From assembly GCA_022652735.1 (NCBI GenBank), contig JALCRP010000002.1, positions 62,001 through 126,000 on the forward strand: DNA of 64,000 bases, read 5' to 3'. This DNA is from Faecalibacterium sp. Its GTDB lineage: Bacteria; Bacillota; Clostridia; Oscillospirales; Ruminococcaceae. The notes beneath the pieces were generated by a model. It was not told the DNA's origin, did no database searches, and saw nothing but the letters and a program-made list of their open reading frames with translations. This document shows positions 24,395 through 31,870 of this stretch, piece after piece. The translations under genes were made by a program, and so were the position numbers. The number at the start of each line of letters is the position of its first letter. The stretch's first letter is position 1.

Positions 24395-25597
24395 TCAGGC
24401 TTTTGTGCGGCGCGCCGCGATCTCATCCAAAATCGCGTTGGCGGCAGCCTCCTTTGAAAGCAGGGGCAGCGGGCGTGTGCCGTCCGGCGTCAGCAGCGTA
24501 AGCACATTGGTATCTACGCCAAAGCCCGCGCCTTGTGTGCGCAGGCTGTTGGCACAAATCATATCGAGATGCTTTTTTTGCAGCTTGGCGGCCGCGTTTT
24601 CCAGCAAATGCTCTGTTTCCATCGCAAAGCCGCATAAAAATTGGCCGGGGCGCTTTTGCGCGCCGAGTGTGGCTAAAATGTCCGGCGTCCGCGCAAGCGC
24701 AAGCGTTAAATCGGCATCCGATTTTTTGATTTTTTCCGCCGAGACCTTTGCCGGGCGGTAATCGGCCACGGCGGCGGCCATCAAAAGCACATCCGTCGCA
24801 GGGAAAGCGGCGGCCACGGCGTCGTACATCTCCTGCGCGCCGGTAACGGGCACATCCGCCACATACGGCACGGCGGCCAGCGCCGTTTGCCCGTGGATCA
24901 GCTTTACCGCGGCGCCGCGCTGCATCGCCGCGCGCGCAAGCGCATAGCCCATTTTGCCCGTGGAATGGTTTGTGAGATAGCGCACCGGGTCAAGCGCCTC
25001 CTGCGTGGCGCCCGCCGTAACGGTGATGCGCACGCCAGCCAAATCTTTTTCGTGCGCGATCTCGCGGTAAACCGCATCCAGCAGCACATCCTCTTTCGGC
25101 AGCTTGCCGCTGCCCACATCCTTACAGGCGAGCATGCCGCTTTCGGGCGGAATAACCGTAAAACCATAGTGCACAAGCGTTTTCAGGTTATCCTGCGTAA
25201 TAGGATTTTCGAGCATGGCGGTGTTCATCGCGGGGGCCACAAGCTTTTTGCAGCGGGCCGCCAGCGCCACGGTCGTCAGCATATCGTCGGCGATGCCGTG
25301 CGCAAGTTTTGCAATCACGTTGGCGGTGGCGGGCGCAATCAACATCACATCCGCGGCTTTTGCCAGCGAAATGTGCTCCACTTCATATTGAAAGTTGCGG
25401 TCGAAGGTATCGACGCAGCATTTATGGTTTGTCAGCGTCTCAAAGGTCAGCGGCGTAATGAACTGGGTGGCGTTTTGCGTCATGATAACATGCACCTCGG
25501 CCCCCGTTTTGCGCAGCGCGCTGGCAACGTTTGCCATTTTGTAGGCGGCGATGCCGCCCGTTACGCCAAGCAGCACACACTTTCCCTTCAAATCCAT
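24395..25597 (-). CDS. coaBC: Bifunctional phosphopantothenoylcysteine decarboxylase/synthetase
   Basis: A 400-residue flavoprotein carrying two steps of CoA synthesis: CTP-dependent joining of cysteine to 4'-phosphopantothenate (CoaB, C-terminal) and decarboxylation (CoaC, N-terminal). The CoaC part (about 1-180) begins VLLGVTGGIAAYKMAN. It has the active-site Asn in LVAPAMNTAMLEN and the substrate-recognition Cys in GMLACKDVGSGKLP. The CoaB part has RITVTAGATQEALDPVRYLTNHSTGKMGYALARAA and the synthase-type NSLRTQGAGFGVDTN. It is divergent from coaX; both promoters share one -35 box. Confidence 0.95.
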   Translation of the reverse strand: MDLKGKCVLLGVTGGIAAYKMANVASALRKTGAEVHVIMTQNATQFITPLTFETLTNHKCCVDTFDRNFQYEVEHISLAKAADVMLIAPATANVIAKLAHGIADDMLTTVALAARCKKLVAPAMNTAMLENPITQDNLKTLVHYGFTVIPPESGMLACKDVGSGKLPKEDVLLDAVYREIAHEKDLAGVRITVTAGATQEALDPVRYLTNHSTGKMGYALARAAMQRGAAVKLIHGQTALAAVPYVADVPVTGAQEMYDAVAAAFPATDVLLMAAAVADYRPAKVSAEKIKKSDADLTLALARTPDILATLGAQKRPGQFLCGFAMETEHLLENAAAKLQKKHLDMICANSLRTQGAGFGVDTNVLTLLTPDGTRPLPLLSKEAAANAILDEIAARRTKA

Positions 25598-25638
25598 CCT
25601 GCCGATGCCTCTCTTTCCGCCCCGCAGGGGCTGCGATT

Positions 25639-25690
25639 AGTATACTGTCTTTCTTGTACGCTTGCAAGCGCACCGCACGGCGTTTATAAT
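25639..25690. promoter_or_regulatory. Divergent coaBC/coaX promoters sharing one palindromic -35 box
   Basis: TTGCAA (25662-25667) is its own reverse complement and lies in GCTTGCAAGC. To the right, a 17-base spacer leads to TATAAT (25685-25690) for coaX. To the left, a 17-base spacer leads on the minus strand to TATACT (25644-25639) for coaBC. Both promoters therefore use the same six bases as -35 and cannot be occupied by two polymerases at once. Confidence 0.8.
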
Positions 25691-25726
25691 GAGCTTATCT
25701 TATCAGCAGGCGGGAGGGACAACCCC

Positions 25727-26548
25727 ATGATCCTGACGATTGACATCGGCAACACGACGATTGCGCTCGGCGGCGTAAAGGACGGCCGGGTGTGCTTTAT
25801 CGCGCACATGGATACCGCGCGCGGCGAAGGAGCCGAAAGCTACCGCCCCCGCATGGCCAAGGCTTTTTCGGGCGCAAAGCATCAGCCGGTGCGCTTTGAA
25901 GGCAGCATCCTTTCCAGCGTTGTGCCCGAGCTGACGGACGTGATCGCCCAATGCGCGGCGGAATACTGCCCTGCGCCGCCGCTGATCGTCTCGCCCAAAA
26001 TCCGTACCGGCCTTGTGATGGACGTGCCGCAGCCCGAAAAGGTTGGGCGGGACCGCATCGTGGATGCCGCCGCCGCGGCCGCACACTACCCGCTGCCCGT
26101 GATAACGGTGGATATGGGCACAGCGACGACCTTTAATGTGGTGGACGAGCGGCGGCACTTTCTGGGCGGGGTGATCTGCCCTGGGCTTTCGACGGGGCTG
26201 CGCGCGCTGAACGAAAAATGCGCGCAGCTGCCTATGGTGCGCCTCGGCGCCCCAAAGGCGGCCATCGGCAGAAACACGCAGGAATGCATGCTCAACGGCT
26301 CGATTCTGGGCACGGCGGCCATGATCGACGGCATTGCCGAGCGATTGGAAGCACAGCTGGGGCGGCCCGCTACGCTGGTTGTAACAGGGGGGCTGGCGCG
26401 CTTTGTCGTGCCGCACTGCCGGCATCCGCTGGAATACGACGCGCAGCTGATGCTGAAAGGGCTGGCGGCGCTTTATGCCGAAAACACCCCGGCCAAAAAG
26501 GCAGGCCCGCGCCGCCGCCCGCCTGCACCCTCGCAAAAAGAGACTTGA
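25727..26548 (+). CDS. coaX: Type III pantothenate kinase
   Basis: A 273-residue ASKHA-fold kinase for the first step of CoA synthesis (pantothenate to 4'-phosphopantothenate). The P-loop-like MILTIDIGNTTIALGGV has the conserved DIGNT. GRDRIVDAAAAAAHYPLPVITVDMGTATTFNVV carries the DMGTATT motif, and FLGGVICPGLSTGLRAL the monovalent-cation and substrate region. About 20 C-terminal residues rich in Pro, Lys and Arg are beyond the usual end. GGGAGGGA lies before the ATG; the frame is open far upstream antisense to coaBC, which is rejected. It is followed by a PanT-like carrier, a functional pair. Confidence 0.95.
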   Translation: MILTIDIGNTTIALGGVKDGRVCFIAHMDTARGEGAESYRPRMAKAFSGAKHQPVRFEGSILSSVVPELTDVIAQCAAEYCPAPPLIVSPKIRTGLVMDVPQPEKVGRDRIVDAAAAAAHYPLPVITVDMGTATTFNVVDERRHFLGGVICPGLSTGLRALNEKCAQLPMVRLGAPKAAIGRNTQECMLNGSILGTAAMIDGIAERLEAQLGRPATLVVTGGLARFVVPHCRHPLEYDAQLMLKGLAALYAENTPAKKAGPRRRPPAPSQKET

Positions 26549-26572
26549 CAATTCCTTAACGAATGGTATGCT
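26545..26572 (+). promoter_or_regulatory. Possible promoter for the panT-like gene
   Basis: TTGACA (26545-26550), overlapping the coaX stop codon, and TATGCT (26567-26572) with a 16-base spacer. A leader hairpin GAACC/GGTTC follows near 26581-26607. Confidence 0.55.
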
Positions 26573-26657
26573 ATTCGACGGGAACCTGCCAACCGGGCGG
26601 GTTCGGATTTGCGCCGTATCCGTGTATCAGGCGGAACGGCAGCAGGAGGAATTGCAT

Positions 26658-27272
26658 ATGAAAAACTCGAACCGTATTGATACGCGGCGCTTGGTACAGC
26701 TGGCGCTGCTGGCGGCCATTACGCTTGTGATGGCGTACACGCCGCTGGGCTACTTCCGTACTCCGTTTTTGAGCGTGAGCTTTTTGACGGTGCCGGTTGC
26801 CATCGGGGCCATTTTGCTGGGGCCGACAGCGGGCGCGCTGCTGGGGCTGATTTTCGGCCTAACAAGCTTTGCCGACGCTTTTACGGGCGCCGGCATGAAG
26901 GCAATATTGCTGGCGCTGAACCCGGCTGCTTGCTTTGTAACGACAGTGGTGGCGCGGCTTTTGTGCGGGCTTTTATGCGGGCTTTTGTTTGCGGCGCTGG
27001 CAAAGGCGCTGAAAGGCGGCAAGCTGGCGTATATCCTTGCGGCGCTTTCCTGCCCGCTGTGCAATACGATTTTCTTTATGGGCTTCATCATGCTGTTTTA
27101 TTTTAACAGCGATTACATACAGGGCATGTGCGCCGATAAGGGCGTGGGCAACCCGTTTACGCTGGTGATCGCGCTGGTGGGCGTACAGGGGCTGATCGAA
27201 CTGGTTGTCTGCGGTATCCTTGCCTCGGCGATCAGCATGGCTGTGGCAAAGTTTTTGCAGAAAAAGGCGTAA
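26658..27272 (+). CDS. panT: ECF transporter S component, PanT-like (pantothenate)
   Basis: A 204-residue membrane protein with six hydrophobic segments. RRLVQLALLAAITLVMAYTPLGYF at the N-terminus and VPVAIGAILLGPTAGALLGLIFGLTSF are typical of the DUF3816/PanT group of ECF S components; the Ala-rich first helix contacts EcfT. Its place directly after coaX and next to coaBC supports pantothenate as substrate, by inference. AGGAGGA lies 8 bases before the ATG. EcfA/EcfT genes are not in the window. Confidence 0.8.
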   Translation: MKNSNRIDTRRLVQLALLAAITLVMAYTPLGYFRTPFLSVSFLTVPVAIGAILLGPTAGALLGLIFGLTSFADAFTGAGMKAILLALNPAACFVTTVVARLLCGLLCGLLFAALAKALKGGKLAYILAALSCPLCNTIFFMGFIMLFYFNSDYIQGMCADKGVGNPFTLVIALVGVQGLIELVVCGILASAISMAVAKFLQKKA

Positions 27273-27351
27273 TGTGAAAGCCGTGCAAATAAGGCGCCGA
27301 AACGCGGCACGGATACCGTTTACAAAAATCTGATTTTGAAAAAGAACAAAG

Positions 27352-27388
27352 TGGGCGTTGCCGAAACATCGGCAGCGCCCGCTTTTTG
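27352..27388 (+). terminator. Terminator after panT
   Basis: GGGCGTTGCCG (27353-27363) pairs with CGGCAGCGCCC (27370-27380), followed by GCTTTTT. The strand-symmetric stem may also end the converging gene at 27478. Confidence 0.82.
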
Positions 27389-27477
27389 CTGTGGGAAAAC
27401 GCTTTGGAATATTGAGCTGAACCAAGAACCACCCACTACCGAACGCAAACCGCGCAGCCAAACGGGGAAAGATGCGT

Positions 27478-29718
27478 TTACGCTGAGGCAGGCTTGACGC
27501 CTTTTTTGTGCCGCAGGATTTCGCCCGCCACAAGGCCCAGCGCCGCGGCGCAGCTGGCAAGCTCGGCCACGCGGAACAGGCGGCGCGCATAATAGCGTAC
27601 CTGTACCGTGCCCGAGGCCGTGCCTGCCGGCACCGTGACGCACAACAGCCCGTTTGCATCCGAAGAAACTGCCAGCTCCTGCCCGTTATCCAAAAAAGCG
27701 CGGTGCATGCTGTAATTATAGAGCGGCAGCGTAAAAACTGTATCCTGCCCGGCGCCCGTAAAGGCAAAGGAAAGGTTCAGGCCGGTTTTTTGATAATCCG
27801 TAACCGCAACGCCCGCCGTCTCACAGCCGACGCCGCCCGCGGCAAGGCGGGCGTTTACGGCGGCTTCGTCGCTTGCAACCAGCAGATACTGGCCGTGATA
27901 GGTGATGTTATGATCCCATGCCGAAGATTTGCCCAGCATCAGCGTGGGGTTTTCCTGCAAATAGCCTGCGGAGGAAATGCCCGCCACGCTGACAGCGAGG
28001 CACACCATCAGCGCCGCGCCGACAAAGCGGCGGTTTTCCAGCAGATGTACCAGCACCACAGCCGCCACGGCAGAGCCCAGCAGCGCGGCCGCGATCAAAA
28101 AGCGCCATGCAAACTGAAAGCGGCTAAAAATGTTATCCACCAGAGAAAGCTTTTGCAGCATATCCCAAGGGAACAGCTCGCTGCTCATAAACCACGCAAA
28201 GCCACCCATCAGCAGGCAGACGGTACCTTTTTGCCGCAGCCCGGCCTCCAGCTTGCCGGCGAGGCAAAGCAGCACAAAGAGCACCGCGGCCACCAGCAGC
28301 ACAAGGCCGACCGTTTGCGGCATTTCGCCCGCCGTCTCGGCGCCCGGCGTATCGTTACTGTAATGGTAAATGTCCAGAAATGCCTGAAACGGCACAATCG
28401 CACTTTTGCTTAAAGCCGATTGATCGGTAAAAATTTTCAGCTCCCAGCGAGAATAAGATAAAAACGGCACAATGTACCAGAGATTGACGAGCACCGTGGA
28501 AACCGCCGCGGCGCACAGCGCGGCAAAACGCCGCCCGCCCGCAAAGTAGGCGCGCAGATGCGACAGAACATACCCCAGCACATAGACGCCGCCAAAGCTA
28601 ATCAGCAAAACCGTCGAAATGATATGCGATTGCAGCACCGCCGAAATGCCGAGGATCGCCTCCCAAAAACCACGGCGCGCATTGCCCTGCATCAGGTCAT
28701 ACAGCCCGGCGGCGGCCAGCGGCAAAAATGCCATTGCCAGCGCTTCGCCGATTGCGGCGCGCAGCAGCAAATCATCCAGACGATACGGGTTCAAAAGATA
28801 AAGCAGCGCAAACGCAAAGCCGACTTTATCGCCAAAAATGCGGCGCATGCCCTGATAGCCGCACAGGGCCGTCATCAGGTTGATGAAAAGGCACAGCACC
28901 TTGTAGGCGCACAGCACCGATGCGCCCGCGGCGCACAGCGCGCCCGGCAGGTAGAAAAACAGCTCAGGGTACATCACGGAAGAAAGATACCCGCCGCCGT
29001 ACAAAAATGTCTCGTTCAGCCGCACCGGGAGCTGCCCGTGCAAAAGCCCGGCGGCAAGCCCCTCGATGCGCGAAAGGTGAAAGCAGATGTCATGCCCGTT
29101 TTGCAGCCCGTCGGAAACAAAAGGCAGCGAGACGGCCAGCCCGGCCAAAAACAGCATAAGGCCGTAACGCCGCCCGGCGCGAAAGCGCCGATAAAGCGCA
29201 ATGCCGGCGCCCGCAAGGCCTGCCAGCAAAACAAGGCCCCACAGCGCATCGGTGTATACCGGCCCCACAGAGGTAAAATAGCACGAATCGACAGCCAGTG
29301 TGCCGTCGGCCAAGAAACTGCGCATGCCCAGCCGCGCTACGCGGCGGCCCAGCGTAAGGGTGGCATCCCAGTAGGTGGCGTCCGGCGCAAACGTGCCGCC
29401 GGCCAGCACTTCGCCCGTCGAAAGATCGACATACTCGATGCGGTTGGCGCTGCCGGTGGATTGATAGTTTACCTCAAGATGATAGGTGCCTGGGTAAAGG
29501 TCGTCTACCTCATCAGAATACACGATTTTGCCGGCATCGGCCGAGACATCGGCGGCTGCGTCAGAATCGCTTACGGGCGTGGCGATCAGGATGTTGGAAT
29601 AGACATCCTTGCTGCGCGCCTGGCAAAACCACAGCCCGACGACGCACAGGAAAAAGAGCAGCAGGCCCACATGCGCCGGGGTCAGGCGGCGCTTTACTTC
29701 GGCGGGAAAATTTTTCAT
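27478..29718 (-). CDS. Large polytopic membrane protein (PTPS-related/YfhO-like)
   Basis: A 746-residue protein with about 11-13 membrane segments. The first is near residues 15-33. An extracytoplasmic beta-rich domain (about 35-150, DLYPGTYHLEVNYQSTGSANRIEYV) follows. The membrane core has GHDICFHLSRIEGLAAGLLHGQLPVRL and GGYLSSVMYPELFFYLPGAL, which match the 6-pyruvoyl-tetrahydropterin-synthase-related membrane domain, a GT-C-like fold distantly similar to YfhO. A second beta domain (about 600-700) precedes a last membrane segment. Such proteins probably transfer glycosyl groups from lipid carriers at the outer membrane face, but no enzyme activity is proven. GAGGAA precedes the ATG at 29718; the much longer frame to 30114 overlaps dpaA and is rejected. 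Confidence 0.75.
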   Translation of the reverse strand: MKNFPAEVKRRLTPAHVGLLLFFLCVVGLWFCQARSKDVYSNILIATPVSDSDAAADVSADAGKIVYSDEVDDLYPGTYHLEVNYQSTGSANRIEYVDLSTGEVLAGGTFAPDATYWDATLTLGRRVARLGMRSFLADGTLAVDSCYFTSVGPVYTDALWGLVLLAGLAGAGIALYRRFRAGRRYGLMLFLAGLAVSLPFVSDGLQNGHDICFHLSRIEGLAAGLLHGQLPVRLNETFLYGGGYLSSVMYPELFFYLPGALCAAGASVLCAYKVLCLFINLMTALCGYQGMRRIFGDKVGFAFALLYLLNPYRLDDLLLRAAIGEALAMAFLPLAAAGLYDLMQGNARRGFWEAILGISAVLQSHIISTVLLISFGGVYVLGYVLSHLRAYFAGGRRFAALCAAAVSTVLVNLWYIVPFLSYSRWELKIFTDQSALSKSAIVPFQAFLDIYHYSNDTPGAETAGEMPQTVGLVLLVAAVLFVLLCLAGKLEAGLRQKGTVCLLMGGFAWFMSSELFPWDMLQKLSLVDNIFSRFQFAWRFLIAAALLGSAVAAVVLVHLLENRRFVGAALMVCLAVSVAGISSAGYLQENPTLMLGKSSAWDHNITYHGQYLLVASDEAAVNARLAAGGVGCETAGVAVTDYQKTGLNLSFAFTGAGQDTVFTLPLYNYSMHRAFLDNGQELAVSSDANGLLCVTVPAGTASGTVQVRYYARRLFRVAELASCAAALGLVAGEILRHKKGVKPASA

Positions 29719-29752
29719 CGAGATTCCTCGTTTCTGCATCAAATTGCTTCCC

Positions 29753-29782
29753 ATTATATACTGCAAAACGCGCAAAAGGCAA
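29753..29782 (-). promoter_or_regulatory. Promoter for the polytopic membrane protein gene
   Basis: On the minus strand TTGCCT (29782-29777) and TATAAT (29758-29753) with an 18-base spacer. Confidence 0.65.
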
Positions 29783-29859
29783 GCGCACAGGCACCAAGGC
29801 AGGCGGCGGCGCATACGATGGGGCAAATGGCACTTTGGGCGGCCGGGGAGGGGAAAACC

Positions 29860-30657
29860 GTGGAGCAAACGAAGATTTTTGCGGTGGTAGAGACAGATGC
29901 CCGCCAAAAGGCGGCGGGCAGGATGCTGCGGCGGATGGGCTTTGGCGTGGCGGGCGCGGAGGAAACAGCGCTCGCCGATTACATTTTGCTGCCGCTTCCG
30001 CTGGACGATGAACGCATCGGGCTGGCGCGGCTGCTGCGCGCGGCAAAGCCCGGCGCGCTGGCGCTGGGCGGCAAGGTATCCGAAAAAGCACAGGCCGTGG
30101 CCGATGCGGCGCATATCGAGATGATCGATTACTTTGCCCGGCCCGAGCTTGCGACGTTAAACGCAATCCCGACGGCGGAGGGATGCATCTCGCTGCTGCT
30201 GCAAAACCGTAAACGGACGCTGTGGAACTCGCCCGTGCTGGTGGTGGGGTATGGGCACATCGGCAGCGCGCTGGCGGCGCGGCTGTGTGCGCTTGGGGCC
30301 GAGGTTACGGTGGCGGCCCGCCGGGCCGAACAGCGCGCCTTGGCGCTGGCCTCGGGCTGTGCCGAGGCGGCCGATACCTCGGCGCTTGCGCGCCTTACGC
30401 CGCAGTTTGATACCGTCGTCAACACGGCGCCGGCCCGGCTTTTGACGGCCGAAGTGCTGGCCGCGATGCCGGCCGGAAGCCTGATTGTTGACCTCGCCAG
30501 CCGCCCCGGCGGTACGGATTTTGCCGCCGCGCGGGAGCTTGGGCTGACGGCGATTCACGCTTTGAGCCTGCCCGCCGTGTGCGCGCCGGAATCTGCAGGA
30601 GAATTTGTGGCGCGCACGGTATTGGAGATCCTGACCGAAAGGGGAGAACTGGGATGA
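29860..30657 (+). CDS. dpaA: Dipicolinate synthase subunit A
   Basis: A 265-residue protein matching SpoVFA. With DpaB it makes dipicolinic acid from the lysine-pathway intermediate hydroxytetrahydrodipicolinate in the mother cell during sporulation. The Rossmann dinucleotide motif is VLVVGYGHIGSALAARL (about residues 126-142). Family blocks LNAIPTAEGCISLLLQNRKRTLW and VDLASRPGGTDFAAARELG are close to the Bacillus protein. The start chosen is GTG 29860 because GGGGAGGGG lies just upstream; ATG 29818 is an alternative and the 700-codon open frame upstream is antisense to the membrane protein gene. It overlaps dpaB by four bases. Confidence 0.9.
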   Translation: MEQTKIFAVVETDARQKAAGRMLRRMGFGVAGAEETALADYILLPLPLDDERIGLARLLRAAKPGALALGGKVSEKAQAVADAAHIEMIDYFARPELATLNAIPTAEGCISLLLQNRKRTLWNSPVLVVGYGHIGSALAARLCALGAEVTVAARRAEQRALALASGCAEAADTSALARLTPQFDTVVNTAPARLLTAEVLAAMPAGSLIVDLASRPGGTDFAAARELGLTAIHALSLPAVCAPESAGEFVARTVLEILTERGELG

Positions 30658-31259
30658 TGGAGACTTTTTATACGCCGCAGGATACCGGGCGGCGCACCGT
30701 AGCCTATGCCGTCTGCGGCAGCTTTTGCACATTTGAAAAGGCGGTGCCGATGGCGGGGACGCTGCGGCGGCTGGGCTGGGATGTTTTGCCGGTGATGAGC
30801 TTTTCTGCCGCCGGTATGGATACCCGCTTTGGCAAGGCGGCCGAATGGCGCATGCAGTTGTATCAGGAGACAGGGCATGAGGTGATTGACACATTGCAGG
30901 GCGCCGAGCCGCTTGGCCCGAAGCACTTGGCGGATGCGATGGTGATTGCGCCCTGTACGGGCACAACGCTGGCGCGGCTGGCGCTTGGGCTTTCGGATAC
31001 GCCGGTGACGCTGGGAGCGAAAAGCCTGCTGCGCATCCATCGCCCGATCGTGCTGGCCGTCTCGACAAACGATGGCCTCGGGGCCTCGGCGCAAAATATT
31101 GCGGCCCTGATGGAACGCAAGGATTTCTTTATGGTGCCGTTTTCACAGGATGACTGCCTGAAAAAGCCGCAAAGCTTGAAAGCGGATTTCTCCCTGATCC
31201 CGGAAACGCTTGAACAGGCGATGCACGGGCGGCAGTACGAGCCGGTTCTTTTGACATAA
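30654..31259 (+). CDS. dpaB: Dipicolinate synthase subunit B
   Basis: A 201-residue flavoprotein-fold subunit (SpoVFB). AYAVCGSFCTFEKAVPMAGTLRRLG, MVIAPCTGTTLARLALGLSDTPVTLGAKSLLR, RPIVLAVSTNDGLGASAQNIAALM and the ending DDCLKKPQSLKADFSLIPETLEQAM match the family along its full length. The ATG overlaps the dpaA stop (ATGA), so the two are coupled. Together they indicate that the organism, or a recent ancestor, makes endospores. Confidence 0.93.
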   Translation: MMETFYTPQDTGRRTVAYAVCGSFCTFEKAVPMAGTLRRLGWDVLPVMSFSAAGMDTRFGKAAEWRMQLYQETGHEVIDTLQGAEPLGPKHLADAMVIAPCTGTTLARLALGLSDTPVTLGAKSLLRIHRPIVLAVSTNDGLGASAQNIAALMERKDFFMVPFSQDDCLKKPQSLKADFSLIPETLEQAMHGRQYEPVLLT

Positions 31260-31284
31260 CGCCCTTTTCCTCGGCCGAAAAGCA

Positions 31285-31293
31285 TGCTATAAT
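31285..31293 (+). promoter_or_regulatory. Extended -10 promoter upstream of the 118-residue gene
   Basis: TGCTATAAT (31285-31293), extended -10 with a perfect hexamer, 36 bases before the ATG at 31329. Confidence 0.65.
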
Positions 31294-31328
31294 ACTTTTG
31301 AAAATGACGGGAAAAGGGGAACGGGAAA

Positions 31329-31685
31329 ATGGCATGCAAGGCATTGACGGAGCACACTTTGCCCAAAGAAGAGCTGGACGCAGACCTTGCCGGCGCACAA
31401 AAAATCGGTGATTCCGCCGTGGGGCAAAAAGCGCTGTATCTGCCGGGGCGCCTTTTGGCGCGGGCACGATACGTGCCGCTGGCCGCGCTGGAGCGGGCTT
31501 ATCTGCGCCTTGTGGTGGGCGAAAAACGGCACGGCAACTTTCAGCAGCCGCTGCTTGTGCTGAAGATCGACGGAAAAGAGCAGGTTTATCTTTACACACA
31601 GGAAAAGACGGTACGAGACATCCTCGCCGCGCTGGAAGAAAAGGGCATTGCCATCGGCAAGCCCGCGGCACCGAAGCCTAACTGA
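31329..31685 (+). CDS. Protein of unknown function, 118 residues
   Basis: Not recognised. The protein is cytosolic by appearance, without signal or membrane segment. It has a basic-hydrophobic middle (ALYLPGRLLARARYVPLAALERAYLRLVV) and a beta-like stretch LLVLKIDGKEQVYLYTQEKTVRDILAALEEKGIAIG, which together suggest a small PH-like or alpha/beta fold. A Pro/Ala tail ends it. AAAAGGGGAA lies before the ATG, and it has its own promoter and terminator, which supports a real gene. It sits between dpaB and dacF, but nothing ties it to sporulation. Confidence 0.65.
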   Translation: MACKALTEHTLPKEELDADLAGAQKIGDSAVGQKALYLPGRLLARARYVPLAALERAYLRLVVGEKRHGNFQQPLLVLKIDGKEQVYLYTQEKTVRDILAALEEKGIAIGKPAAPKPN

Positions 31686-31710
31686 CGCCCCCAAAAACAG
31701 AAATTATTGC

Positions 31711-31758
31711 GGCAAGGCGGCGGCCCCTCTTGGCGAGGCCGGCTGCCTTGCCCATTTT
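31711..31758 (+). terminator. Terminator after the 118-residue gene
   Basis: GGCAAGGC (31711-31718) pairs with GCCTTGCC (31744-31751), with GGCC/GGCC pairing inside the loop, followed by CATTTTAT. Confidence 0.75.
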
Positions 31759-31789
31759 ATGCACAAAATATGAAATTTCCGGCAAGGCA

Positions 31790-31818
31790 TTGCCTGCCCT
31801 GCTTCCGGGGGCCATAAT
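31790..31818 (+). promoter_or_regulatory. Promoter for dacF
   Basis: TTGCCT (31790-31795) and CATAAT (31813-31818) with a 17-base spacer, about 50 bases before the ATG. Confidence 0.65.
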
Positions 31819-31870
31819 AGAAAACGGCAATGCAAAAACGTGAAAAACGCGAAAGGAAAAAACTTCCAAA

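Noticed and set aside
26549..26657. Folate or other riboswitch before panT
   Set aside because: Only a short GAACC/GGTTC hairpin is visible; the length is too small and the conserved blocks are missing.
28558..30657. A 699-codon open frame upstream of and including dpaA
   Set aside because: The first 430 codons are antisense to the membrane-protein gene and basic/low-complexity; DpaA homology starts near 29860, where there is a good ribosome-binding site.
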